The position numbers were made by a program, and so were the translations under genes. Source: Helicobacter sp. 11-8110 (GTDB taxonomy: Bacteria; Campylobacterota; Campylobacteria; Campylobacterales; Helicobacteraceae). Taken from it: DNA of 64,000 bases. The notes beneath the pieces were generated by a model, which did not search any database, had not been told where the DNA came from, and worked only from the letters and a program-made list of their open reading frames with translations. Location: positions 372,001 through 436,000 of the forward strand of contig NZ_NHYL01000001.1 in assembly GCF_003288905.1 (NCBI RefSeq). Direction: 5' to 3'. Below are positions 47,616-56,592 of the stretch, piece by piece; the stretch's first letter is position 1, and every line of letters starts with the position of its first letter.

Positions 47616-47723
47616 GTGGAATATAAAGACTTTTTTGAAAAAGTAAGCGGCTTTTTAAAACAGGCAGAGATTCACAAAAGGCGTGGGAATAATGACTTTA
47701 ATCCCTTGCTTTATTTTTTTTGA
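47616..47723 (+). pseudogene. 5' remnant of a PD-(D/E)XK nuclease family gene
   Basis: A GTG start with an AAAGG site opens a frame of 35 codons ending at TGA 47721. The peptide begins VEYKDFFEKVSGFLKQ and ends with RRGNNDFNPLLYFF. It resembles the start of the PD-(D/E)XK (PDDEXK_4-like) nuclease proteins common in defence regions, which run to several hundred residues. Here the gene breaks off after FNPLL, immediately before the promoter of the next gene. Only the first residues remain, so the assignment is tentative. Confidence 0.45.
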
Positions 47724-47724
47724 T

Positions 47725-47730
47725 TATAAT
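47725..47730 (+). promoter_or_regulatory. -10 element for the GmrSD-like gene
   Basis: A perfect TATAAT follows a run of eight T, 33 bp before the start codon, with AAGGAG at 47752-47757. The gene therefore has its own promoter within the inserted block. The remaining DNA from 47523 to 47615 shows no other feature. Confidence 0.55.
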
Positions 47731-47762
47731 ACGCATACACATATTACATTTAAGGAGCGATA

Positions 47763-49424
47763 ATGGCAAATGATTTCAAAGTAGAAGGTTTCAATTTAGA
47801 GGACTTATTGGCAAATAAAAAGATGTCATATCAAATCCCATCGTATCAACGACCTTATGCGTGGGATAAAGATCAAATTAGCGATTTAATCGAGGATTTG
47901 ACAGAATCTTATTGCAATGGCAAAGAAGGACAATATTTTTGTGGTTCATTAGTGATTGCAAAAGGTGCAAATAGTGAGCGATATGATATTATAGATGGAC
48001 AACAAAGACTTACAACTTTTACCATTTTAGCCTGTGTGATTAGGGATTTTCACATAGACAACTTGGGAGCTGAAAACAAAGATCGCATACAAGATAGCAT
48101 ATATGATAAATATGATAAAGACAAACACAAGCTAAAATTTTTAACAGATGAAAAGTATCAAATTGCCTTTGAAAATAGTGTATTAAGAGAAAATGTTTTA
48201 CAAGAAAAGCTAAAAGATATTAAAAAAGCACAAGATATAAAGGATAATAGATATTTGCAAAATGCGTATTATCTAAAAGAAAGGCTTAAAGGAGCAATTG
48301 ACGAAAATAGTATTGATATAGACGATTTTGTGTCGTGGCTTTATACAAAGGTGATTTTAACAAGAATTGAATGCCCTGATGAAGAAAGTGCGATTAGAAT
48401 CTTTAATGTTTTAAATGATAGGGGTATGCCACTTAGCCCTGTGGATATTTTAAAATCTTCTCTTATGCAGTCATTAGACAAAGAGCGTAGAGAAGCTTTT
48501 AAAACAACTTGGCAAGAGATTATGTCAAATTTGGAAACAATGGGATTTTCTATGTATGACACATTAAATGCTTATCTTTACTATGCGATAGCAGACAATC
48601 CTAAAGGAAGGCTTGATAAAGAGCTTAAAACTTATTTTGAAAAAACTAAGCAAGATTCAACAGCCATTATTGAAGAGATAAAAACATTTGCAAACCACTA
48701 CATTGAGATAATTAACACTAAGGATAAACATATCTATTGCTTAAGGTATCTGCCTAATCAAATCTATTGGCGAAGCATTTTGTGTGCTGCAAAAATGGTG
48801 GATTATAAAGATTACAATAAGCTAAAAGAATTGCTTATGGCTTACTATTACCAAAACCTTATAGGTATGGCAACAGCTAATAGATTTAAGCAAGTTTCAT
48901 TTAATATCCTTAAAGCAGTCAAGGATATTAAACCAATAGATGAGATAAAAAACATTATGCGTGAAAATCTCAAAAAATATGGCACAACAAAAGATTATAA
49001 AGAATGGCTAGATGATGCAGATGTTTATGATTTGAAGTGGGTAAAACCAACATTACTTTTGCTTGAATACTTTTCTAAAGATGATGAAATTGGGTTTATA
49101 GAAATGGACAATAAGCTTCATACAGAGCATATCCTACCAAGAACTCCCAACGACGATTGGAAAAAAATCTTTAGCAATGAAGAAAGGGATAGCTGGACAA
49201 ATGCCATAGCTAATCTAACATTGTTAAGATTTAAAAAGAATACTCAAGCTCAAAATAAAAGCTATGAAGAAAAACGCGAAGTCTATCTCAACAAGGATAA
49301 TGTCAGCACAAGCTTTACTATCACACAAGATATTTTTAAGCATAAGCAATGGAATGTAGAAGCGTTAAAAATGCGAGATAATGAGGTTAAAACTAAGATA
49401 GAAAAAATTATTGATATTTTTTAA
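47763..49424 (+). CDS. GmrSD-type fused DUF262-DUF1524 restriction enzyme
   Basis: The 553-residue protein has an N-terminal DUF262 domain (ParB-like, NTP-using) with IPSYQRPYAW and the DGQQR motif (78-82). The C-terminal DUF1524 HNH-type nuclease domain has HTEHILPR (about 450-457) and an Asn-containing NAIANLTLL segment. This is the layout of fused GmrSD, a type IV restriction system that cuts phage DNA with modified (glucosylated) cytosine; related enzymes are BrxU and SspE. Its own promoter and strong terminator mark it as a self-contained cassette. Target modification is not predictable. Confidence 0.82.
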   Translation: MANDFKVEGFNLEDLLANKKMSYQIPSYQRPYAWDKDQISDLIEDLTESYCNGKEGQYFCGSLVIAKGANSERYDIIDGQQRLTTFTILACVIRDFHIDNLGAENKDRIQDSIYDKYDKDKHKLKFLTDEKYQIAFENSVLRENVLQEKLKDIKKAQDIKDNRYLQNAYYLKERLKGAIDENSIDIDDFVSWLYTKVILTRIECPDEESAIRIFNVLNDRGMPLSPVDILKSSLMQSLDKERREAFKTTWQEIMSNLETMGFSMYDTLNAYLYYAIADNPKGRLDKELKTYFEKTKQDSTAIIEEIKTFANHYIEIINTKDKHIYCLRYLPNQIYWRSILCAAKMVDYKDYNKLKELLMAYYYQNLIGMATANRFKQVSFNILKAVKDIKPIDEIKNIMRENLKKYGTTKDYKEWLDDADVYDLKWVKPTLLLLEYFSKDDEIGFIEMDNKLHTEHILPRTPNDDWKKIFSNEERDSWTNAIANLTLLRFKKNTQAQNKSYEEKREVYLNKDNVSTSFTITQDIFKHKQWNVEALKMRDNEVKTKIEKIIDIF

Positions 49425-49454
49425 AATCTCATTGGAATCCTAACATATATAAAC

Positions 49455-49488
49455 AATGCGATTAAGGTAGCTTTAGCTTAATCGCATT
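49455..49488 (+). terminator. Strong rho-independent terminator after the GmrSD-like gene
   Basis: AATGCGATTAAG (49455-49466) and CTTAATCGCATT (49477-49488) form a perfect 12-bp stem with a 10-nt loop, followed by further T. It lies 30 bp past the stop. Beyond it, 49491-49591 holds no gene I can see; the R-M frame opens at 49592. Confidence 0.8.
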
Positions 49489-49591
49489 TTGCAACCTATA
49501 TCTAGTCTTTTTGCTTTACATTGTTTAAAATATGTAATTTTTCCATCACATTTCAATCCTTTGTCATAACGCTGTCAAGAGATCATGTTAA

Positions 49592-51943
49592 TATTACAAC
49601 GCTTATAAGATTCTACAAACAACTCCAACCTTTGAAAACCTCAAAGAGCTCAAAGAAGAGGGCAAATACCACGAATTTGCCAAAATCTTACGCAAACACA
49701 ATATTTCAGGCAAAGAAAATGCCTTTGATAAACTAGTCAATATTTTTCTTTGCAAAATTTATGATGAGAGTTTTTATAAAGACAATCTAAAATTTGGTTA
49801 TCGTGGCGTAATGGCAGATACTTATGCGAGTATGCAAGATAGGTTAATGTGGCTTTACAAAGAAGCAATGAGAGAATTTTTGGGCGAAAAAATCACTTTT
49901 GTCTCTAATGAAGACATAGAAAAAGACTTCAAAAAACTCAAAGTCAAAGCCCTCAAAGCAACAATGCAAAACTACATCAAAGAACTAAAATTCTACTCTA
50001 ACAACGACTTTGCATTCCTTGAAGTGCATAACAAAGAATTATTTTTAAAAAATGCCCTTGTTTTAAAAGAAATCGTTGAGCTTTTTGCACCCTACAAACT
50101 CACACAAAACTCTACCAATCAATTTTTAGGCAATCTCTTTGAGCTGTTTTTACAAAAAGGTATGAAGCAAGATGAGGGGCAGTTTTTCACACCTATGCAA
50201 ATTTGCGAATTTATCGTGTATTCTCTCCCCTTAGATTCTATGCTAAGCACAAAACCTCTAAAAGTCATTGACTATGCGTGTGGTGCAGGACATTTTCTAA
50301 ACACTTATGCCAATGAGATTAAACGCTACATCAATACACAAGATTTAAAAGAGCATTACAAAAATATCTATGGCATTGAAAAAGAATATCGCTTAAGCAA
50401 AGTCGCAAAAGTCTCAAGTGCTATGTATGGACAAAATGAAATCAATATCCTCTACGCCGATGCCCTCTCAAGCTTTGAGTTAGCCAACACAAGAGTTTTG
50501 GAAGGTCAAAAGCCAAAACCACAGATTCAATCACACAGCTTTGATTTACTCATCGCCAATCCACCCTATTCTGTCAAAGGCTTCCTAGAAACGCTAAGCC
50601 CAAAATCTAGAAAAACCTATGAACTTTTTAATACCGACATCAATATAGAATCTAACAATTCCATTGAATGCTTTTTTATCGAGAGAGCCAAACAGATTCT
50701 AAAAGACAATGCAAAAGCCGCTATCATTTTGCCAAGCTCCATTTTAAACAAAGATTCTATCTACAAATCCACACGAGAAATACTTTTCCAAAACTTTGAT
50801 TTTATCGCTATTGCAGAGCTTGGAAGCCAAACCTTTGGAGCCACAGGCACAAACACTATTATTTTATTTTTACGCAAAAAAGAAACTTTTAGACAAGAAG
50901 AAAGGGTTGTCTCCCAAGACTACAGCCTTATAAAAGAACGCTTAGAATCAGAAAATCTACAAGACAATGATGATTTTTATCAAAACTATCTAAGTGCATA
51001 TTGTGATTGTAGAGAGTTTAACAAAGAGCATTTTTTAAGCTTTTTGGAGGGAAATCTTAATGATGAGATTCTAAAGCTTGCTACTTTCAAAGAATATCTC
51101 AATGCGTTTAAGCAAACAAGTGAATACAAAAAACTTACCGAATCTAAAGCCTATAGAAATTCTAAAGATGAAGACAAAATCTCCCTAGAACGCACACATT
51201 TTATAGCCTACGCCCAAAAGATTGAAAAAGACAAATTGCTTTATTTCTCTCTAAGTCTCAATCAAGAAGTGCTTATCATCAAAGCCCCAAGCGATATAAA
51301 AGAACAAAAGCGATTCTTAGGCTATGAATGGAGCAATCGCAAAGGCGATGAGGGCTTAAAAGAATTATCAAACCCTTATGAAAGCCCACTTTTTGAACGC
51401 GACAATCCACACAATGATTTTAAACTAAACACCTTGATACGCAAATCTTTTGACAATACGCTTGATTCTATCCCACAAGAATTGCAAACCTACGCCACAA
51501 AGACAAGACTAATTGATATGATAGATTTTAGCAAAGTGGAGTTTAATAAAGCGATAAGTCTTAATCCGCATTCTAACGATTCTCATAGTGTGCAATCCAA
51601 CCCTTTTGCAAATTCTAAATATGAGTTGGTGAAACTTGGGGAGGTTATTTTAGAGAATCCAAAATCTAAAATCCAAGTAAGAGAGGCAAAAGAAAATACA
51701 ACGGGAGCATATCCGTTTTATACGAGTGGGGTAAATATTTATCGCTATGATGAAGCTCTAACAAGTGGAGAAAACATTTATCTCTCAACAGGCGGCAATG
51801 CACTTGTGCAATTTTACAGAGGAGAGAGTGCATACTCTACTGATACTTACGCGATTAAAGCAGATTCTAAAAAAATTGCTTACGAAATTTCTTTTTTATG
51901 TTTTACAAATGCAACAAGGCTATATCAATCAATTTCTTTTTAA
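49592..51943 (+). pseudogene. Downstream part of the split R-M enzyme: N6-adenine methylase and first target-recognition domain
   Basis: The frame is open from 49592 to 51943, but there is no ATG, GTG or TTG before 49811, although family-like sequence (EGKYHEFAKIL, ENAFDKLVNIFLCKIYDE) already runs upstream. The real N-terminus is the nuclease domain at 45304-46044. The methylase part has FFTPMQICEF, motif I DYACGAGHFL (about 153 from the ATG) and motif IV NPPYS (about 246), so the catalytic core is intact. A specificity half-domain starts near KYELVKLGEV. The frame stops at 51943 after a shift around 51869-51890. From ATG 49811 a 710-residue protein without the nuclease end could still be made. 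Confidence 0.72.
51869..51875 (+). repeat. A7 homopolymer at the frameshift in the specificity region
   Basis: Seven A residues fall in the Ser-Lys-Lys codons where the methylase frame and the downstream specificity frame should join. With six A the protein would read DSKKLLTKFLFYVLQ and continue to 52883. With seven it ends at 51943. Slippage here would switch the C-terminus on or off. Confidence 0.6.
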
Positions 51944-52883
51944 GGGTTCAGGCTTAAAGCATTTACAAAAACCAGAATTTAAGAATCTCAAAATCCCCTT
52001 GCCACCTTTAGAAATCCAAAAACAAATCGTAAGCGAATGTGAAAGCCTAGAATCACGATGCAACACAATAGAGCAGAGTATCAGGGCATACCAAGAACTC
52101 ATTAAAGCAATTCTTTGGCATTGTGGGATTACTACAGAATCTACAAAAGATTTTGATTCTATCCTAATGTCTTTAGCAGAGTTAGAATCCAAACTTGACT
52201 TTGAGCTTTTAGGAAAGACAAAACAAGATTCTAAAGCATTTTTGCAGAATCTAACAAATATCTTAAACACTCTCCCAACTCCACCAAGCAATGGATGGGA
52301 AAGAATTTGGTTAAAAGATACGAGATTTATTGATTTAAACCCAAAAAAAGAAATCAATAATTATGATGAAAATATGCTTGTGTCTTTTGTGGAAATGGCA
52401 AGCGTTTCAGACAAAGGATACATTGAAAGAAAGATAAATAAACCTCTAAAAGAAGTTAAAAAGGGTTATACCTATTTTATAGAAAATGATGTCTTGATTG
52501 CAAAAATAACCCCTTGTATGGAAAATGGTAAATGTGCAATTGCAACAAATTTAACAAACAATATAGGTTTTGGTAGCACAGAGTTTCACATTTTTAGAGC
52601 CAAATCTGGCTTGAAACCCAACTTTTTATTTTACAATTTAAATCAAGAAGCCATAAGAGAGCAAGCTGCGATTGCAATGACTGGAGCAAGTGGGCACAAA
52701 AGAGTTCCCATAAGCTTTTATGAAAATCTTACAATCCCCCTCCCGCCACTAGAAGCCCAAGAAAAAATCACACAAAGCATTGAGACAATCCAATCTCAAA
52801 TTTCTTTTTTAGATTCTGCACTTCCGCTTTTACAATCCCAAAAACAAGAGGTATTGAAAAATACCTTTTTTAAGCATTTCTAG
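51876..52883 (+). pseudogene. Specificity (HsdS-like) C-terminus of the R-M enzyme, out of frame
   Basis: The frame encodes the end of the first target-recognition domain (GYINQFLFKGSGLKHL, then IPLPPLEIQKQIV). A helical spacer and a complete second recognition domain (NGWERIWLKD to ITIPLPPLEAQEKI type ending, residues LTIPLPPLEAQEKIT) follow. It is the C-terminal third of the enzyme, displaced by one frame from the methylase part. A start at 51765 could make a separate 372-residue protein, but its first 35 residues are out-of-frame sequence, so that start is unlikely. Two recognition domains suggest a bipartite DNA target. Confidence 0.7.
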
Positions 52884-52899
52884 GCAGATTCACAAAACA

Positions 52900-52918
52900 A
52901 GCCTAAAAATTTTAGGCT
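52900..52918. terminator. Palindromic hairpin after the R-M gene
   Basis: AGCCTAAAA (52900-52908) and TTTTAGGCT (52910-52918) are perfect inverted arms around one A, 17 bp past the R-M stop. It can act in both directions. The right arm runs into the pnp-derived repeat. Confidence 0.55.
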
Positions 52919-53019
52919 AGAATCTACAATAATTTTAACTCCACTTTGTTTTTACTAAGCGATAACACTTCAACTTCCACATTATCGCCCTCTTTTAAAA
53001 CATCAGAAACTTTTTGTTC
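52912..53019. repeat. Direct repeat, left copy (truncated 3' end of pnp)
   Basis: These 108 bases match 56593-56700 with only two differences and in the same orientation. On the minus strand they correspond to the last 35 codons and stop of pnp, but one change turns a CAG codon into TAG. Sequence identity stops sharply at 53019. The remaining bases to 53168 are AT-rich and contain the promoter of the transsulfuration gene; nothing else is seen. Confidence 0.93.
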
Positions 53020-53168
53020 TTAGTTTTAATCTGAAAAATAACTAAGCAATATTATCACGCAATACCTTTTATATTTAATTGAATCTTAAATTTAAGTTTA
53101 TATTTATTTTCTATTAATATAATTTCAGTCTATTTTAAACATTATAGATTATAAACAAAAGGTTTTTT

Positions 53169-54329
53169 ATGAACTTTAGTACCAAAGCTATTACTACAGC
53201 TGAAAATCCAAATCTAAGCGGATACACTTCAAGCGATGTTATTTCTCCCATACATCTCTCTAGCACTTTTGCAAAACCTGATTATGAAAATAATATTAAA
53301 GGCTTTAGCTACTCCAGACTAACAAACCCAACAAGAGAAGTCTTAGAAAAAAAGGTGGCGGCTTTAGAAAATGCAAAACATTGTATCGCCTATGCTAGTG
53401 GTCAAGCTGCAGAAAGTGTAGCTATTCTTAGTTTTCTTAAAAGTGGCGATGAAGTCATTTGCTTTGATGATATTTATGGCGGAACTAGAAGATTGCTTAG
53501 TTTTGTGTTTAATCATTTTGGCATTAAGGTAACTTATGTCGATATGACAAAGATAGAAAATATCAAAAACGCTGTAAATGCAAACACTAAAGCCATTTGG
53601 CTTGAATCGCCTACAAATCCGCTCTTGCAAATATGCGATATTAAAGCAATTTGCAATCTTGCAAAAGAACACAATGTCTTAAGTATAGTTGATAATACCT
53701 TTGCTACACCATTTTTACAACGACCATTAGATCTTGGCGCTGATGCAGTTTTGCATAGCTTGACCAAATATATCAATGGACATAGCGATAGCATTGCTGG
53801 CGCTATTTGTCTTAATGATGAAAAACTTTATGAAAAACTTCGCTTTGTTTCAAACAGCACAGGAATGATTTTAAGCCCTTTTGATTCTTATCTCAATGCA
53901 AGGGGTGTTAAAACTTTAAAATTGCGTGTGCAAAAACAATGTGAGAATGCCTTTGCTGTGGCTAGTTTCTTGGAGAAACATAAAAAAATTAAAAAAGTTT
54001 TGTATCCAGGCTTAGATTCTCACCCTCAACATACTTTGGCTAAAGAGCAAATGAATGGCTTATTTGGTGCTGTCGTAAGTGCCTATTTGGATACAGATGA
54101 AGAAGGAATGAAGCGTTTTGCGCAAAACCTAGATTTATTTATTCTAGCAGAAAGTTTGGGTGGCGTTGAGAGTCTTTTTGGTTGCCCTTATTATATGAGT
54201 CATGGTAGTGTTGATGAAAATATCAAAAAGCAAATGAATATTACTAAAAATCTCCTAAGATTCTCAGTGGGATTAGAAGAGGAAGAGGATTTAATATCAG
54301 CCCTAGACTTTGCATTAAATAAAATTTAA
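53169..54329 (+). CDS. Transsulfuration-type PLP enzyme (cystathionine gamma-synthase/lyase)
   Basis: The 386-residue Cys/Met-metabolism PLP enzyme has SYSRLTNPTREVLEKK near the N-terminus, the SGQAAESVA loop, and the PLP lysine Lys200 in LHSLTKYINGHSD. Family members make or split cystathionine, or act as methionine gamma-lyases; sequence alone does not say which. The next three genes encode an amino-acid importer with gaps of 9 bp or less or an overlap. The unit probably imports cystine or a related sulfur compound and channels it into cysteine/methionine metabolism. An AAAGG site precedes the ATG. Confidence 0.85.
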   Translation: MNFSTKAITTAENPNLSGYTSSDVISPIHLSSTFAKPDYENNIKGFSYSRLTNPTREVLEKKVAALENAKHCIAYASGQAAESVAILSFLKSGDEVICFDDIYGGTRRLLSFVFNHFGIKVTYVDMTKIENIKNAVNANTKAIWLESPTNPLLQICDIKAICNLAKEHNVLSIVDNTFATPFLQRPLDLGADAVLHSLTKYINGHSDSIAGAICLNDEKLYEKLRFVSNSTGMILSPFDSYLNARGVKTLKLRVQKQCENAFAVASFLEKHKKIKKVLYPGLDSHPQHTLAKEQMNGLFGAVVSAYLDTDEEGMKRFAQNLDLFILAESLGGVESLFGCPYYMSHGSVDENIKKQMNITKNLLRFSVGLEEEEDLISALDFALNKI

Positions 54330-54338
54330 AGGAATTTT

Positions 54339-55112
54339 ATGAAAATTAAATTATTACTAATAGCATTAATCGCATTTCTTTTAAATGCTTGTTCTAATAC
54401 AGAAAACCAACAAAGCATAAAAGTAGGTAGTGAGGGCGCTTATAAACCCTTTTCTTATGTGGATAAAGATGGAAAAATAACAGGCTATGATGTTGAAGTT
54501 GTTAGAATCTTACAAGAAATTGATCCATCTTTGAATTTTAGTTTTAATTATGCACCTTGGAATGCTCTATTTTTGGGCTTAGATTCTGCTAGATTTGATA
54601 TGCTTGCTAACCAAATCATCAAAACACAAGAAAGAGAAGAAAAATACCTCTTTAGTAAAGAGAGCTATTTTGTAAGCACTTCGCAATTTGTTGCTAGAGC
54701 TGATAATACAGATATTAACACAACCTCAGATTTAAAAGGAAAGATTGCAGGATGCGTTGTAGGATCTGCACACACAAAAATCCTTGAAGAATGGAATAAT
54801 AAAAATGGAAATGTCTTAGAAATACGATATTACAAAGATTTAATACCACTTCTACAAGATTTAGTTAATAAGCGCATAGATATTCATTTAAATGATCCTG
54901 CCTCTATTGCTGATATCATCAAAGAACAAAAATTGAATCTTAAAGTGCTTGATGAGCGTATCTCTCAAAGTCCAGTTTATCTCACTTTCAGAAAAGAGAA
55001 TCAATCCAAAGAGCTCATTGAAAAAGTAGATGCTGCGCTAACAAAAGCAAAAGAATCAGGAAAACTACACGATCTTTCCATAAAATACTTTGGGGTAGAT
55101 CAAAGTCAGTAA
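54339..55112 (+). CDS. Amino-acid ABC transporter substrate-binding lipoprotein
   Basis: The 257-residue SBP_bac_3 protein has a signal peptide with lipobox LNAC (lipidated Cys18), IKVGSEGAYKPFSYVDKDG at the start of the mature domain, and the FDMLANQIIKTQER segment typical of TcyJ/FliY-like cystine binders. It would hold the substrate outside the inner membrane. Genes for the permease and ATPase follow directly. Cystine is suggested by homology and by the neighbouring sulfur enzyme, not shown. Confidence 0.85.
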   Translation: MKIKLLLIALIAFLLNACSNTENQQSIKVGSEGAYKPFSYVDKDGKITGYDVEVVRILQEIDPSLNFSFNYAPWNALFLGLDSARFDMLANQIIKTQEREEKYLFSKESYFVSTSQFVARADNTDINTTSDLKGKIAGCVVGSAHTKILEEWNNKNGNVLEIRYYKDLIPLLQDLVNKRIDIHLNDPASIADIIKEQKLNLKVLDERISQSPVYLTFRKENQSKELIEKVDAALTKAKESGKLHDLSIKYFGVDQSQ

Positions 55113-55113
55113 A

Positions 55114-55830
55114 ATGCAATTATTTGACTTCGACTATGCTCTAGGTGCCATTCCCACTTTATTAAAAGGAGTTCCAATCTCCTTAGCCATCGCCATTATT
55201 GGCTTTATATTGGGCGCTATTTTAGGATTAATCTTAAGTTTAATAAGAATTTATAGAATTCCTATTTTATTTCAATTGGCAACACTTTATATTTCTTTTT
55301 TTAGGGGAATTCCTGTCTTAGTTCAAATCTTTCTAGCCTATTATGGTATCCCCTTAGTGCTTAGGTATTTTAATTATCAATATAATTTAAACATTGATAT
55401 TTCGGGTATCGATGCTATTTATTTTATGTATCTTGTGTATGCGTTATATTGTTCTGCATACCTTAGTGAGATTTTTAGAAGCTCTATCTTAAGCATAGAC
55501 AAAGGACAATTAGAAGCCGCTTATAGCGTTGGAATGAGCACCACCCAAGCATTATTTATTATTATTCTACCACAAAGTATGCTTTTAGCCTTGCCTAATA
55601 TTTTAAATTTTTTTATTATGCTTATCAAAGAAACTTCGTTGGTATTTGCTGCTTCAGTTCCAGAAATAATGGGCATAGCAACATTAGAAGCTGATAGAAG
55701 TTCTAAATTTTTGGAAGTCTATATCATAGCTGCACTTATTTATTGGGTTATTAGCATTGTTTTGGAAAAAAGCTTTGCCATACTTGAAGCAAAACTCATC
55801 TCTTATAAAAAAGTTATGGGGAAATCATGA
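55114..55830 (+). CDS. Amino-acid ABC transporter permease
   Basis: The 238-residue HisM/GlnP-type permease has about five membrane helices and the EAA-like cytosolic loop GQLEAAYSVGMSTTQALFIIILPQS, which contacts the ATPase. FFRGIPVLVQIFL near residue 68 is characteristic of polar-amino-acid permeases such as TcyL. It begins one base after the binding-protein stop and overlaps the ATPase start by 4 bases. Confidence 0.88.
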   Translation: MQLFDFDYALGAIPTLLKGVPISLAIAIIGFILGAILGLILSLIRIYRIPILFQLATLYISFFRGIPVLVQIFLAYYGIPLVLRYFNYQYNLNIDISGIDAIYFMYLVYALYCSAYLSEIFRSSILSIDKGQLEAAYSVGMSTTQALFIIILPQSMLLALPNILNFFIMLIKETSLVFAASVPEIMGIATLEADRSSKFLEVYIIAALIYWVISIVLEKSFAILEAKLISYKKVMGKS

Positions 55831-56579
55831 TAAGCATTCAGAATTTAACTAAGAGCTTTCATAGTCATTTAGTTTTAAAAGATATTTCTTTAAATATCCA
55901 AAAAAATAAAACTTATGCTATTTTAGGACCAAGTGGATCAGGAAAAAGCACACTTTTAAGATGTATCAATCTCCTTGAATGCGCTGATAGTGGAACTATG
56001 CTTTTAAATAATATTAAAATTGACTTCTCCCATAAAATCAAAAAGCAGGACTTAATTAAAATTAGAAAAAATACGGGAATGGTTTTTCAAAATTACAATC
56101 TTTTTGCTAACAAAACTGCACTCCAAAATATCACACAATCTCTAATCACAGTGCATCAATACAGCAAGGCTGAAGCAGAAAATATTGCTTATGGATATTT
56201 AAAAATGGTTGGTTTAGAAGATAAAGCTAATCGCTATCCTAGTATGCTAAGTGGAGGACAGCAACAAAGAATAGGCATAGCTAGAGCTTTAGCTTTTAAT
56301 CCTGAGGTTATACTCTTTGATGAGCCAACTTCCGCACTTGATCCTGAGCTTGTAGATGAAGTCTTAAATGTTATCAAAATGATTCAAAACAAAACAATGA
56401 TTCTAGTAACGCACGAGCTTAATTTTGCAAGGAAAATAGCAGATAGAATCCTCTTTATGGCTGATGGGGAGATTCTAGAAGATGCAACTCCCGAAGAATT
56501 TTTTACAAAACCCAAAACACAAAGGGCTAGGCAATTTTTGGATAAATTTACAAAAATGGATTGTGAATATATTATCTAA
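55827..56579 (+). CDS. Amino-acid ABC transporter ATP-binding protein
   Basis: The 250-residue GlnQ/TcyN-type ATPase has Walker A GPSGSGKST (about 34-42), the Q-loop region VFQNYNLF, signature LSGGQQQR, Walker B VILFDEPTSALDP and the switch His in VTHEL. It is the last gene of the cassette. Its stop lies 13 bp before the end of the convergent pnp gene, that is, at the right-hand repeat. Confidence 0.92.
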   Translation: MISIQNLTKSFHSHLVLKDISLNIQKNKTYAILGPSGSGKSTLLRCINLLECADSGTMLLNNIKIDFSHKIKKQDLIKIRKNTGMVFQNYNLFANKTALQNITQSLITVHQYSKAEAENIAYGYLKMVGLEDKANRYPSMLSGGQQQRIGIARALAFNPEVILFDEPTSALDPELVDEVLNVIKMIQNKTMILVTHELNFARKIADRILFMADGEILEDATPEEFFTKPKTQRARQFLDKFTKMDCEYII

Positions 56580-56592
56580 GCCCAAAATGAAA

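Noticed and set aside
49521-49736. Frame of 71 codons just before the methylase part
   Set aside because: It is out of frame with the sequence that matches the R-M family (open from 49592), so it is a shadow of the displaced gene.
51765-51868. ATG at 51765 as a genuine start of a separate specificity subunit
   Set aside because: The first 35 residues from this start are the out-of-frame reading of a conserved recognition domain; a frameshift at the A7 tract explains the two frames better.
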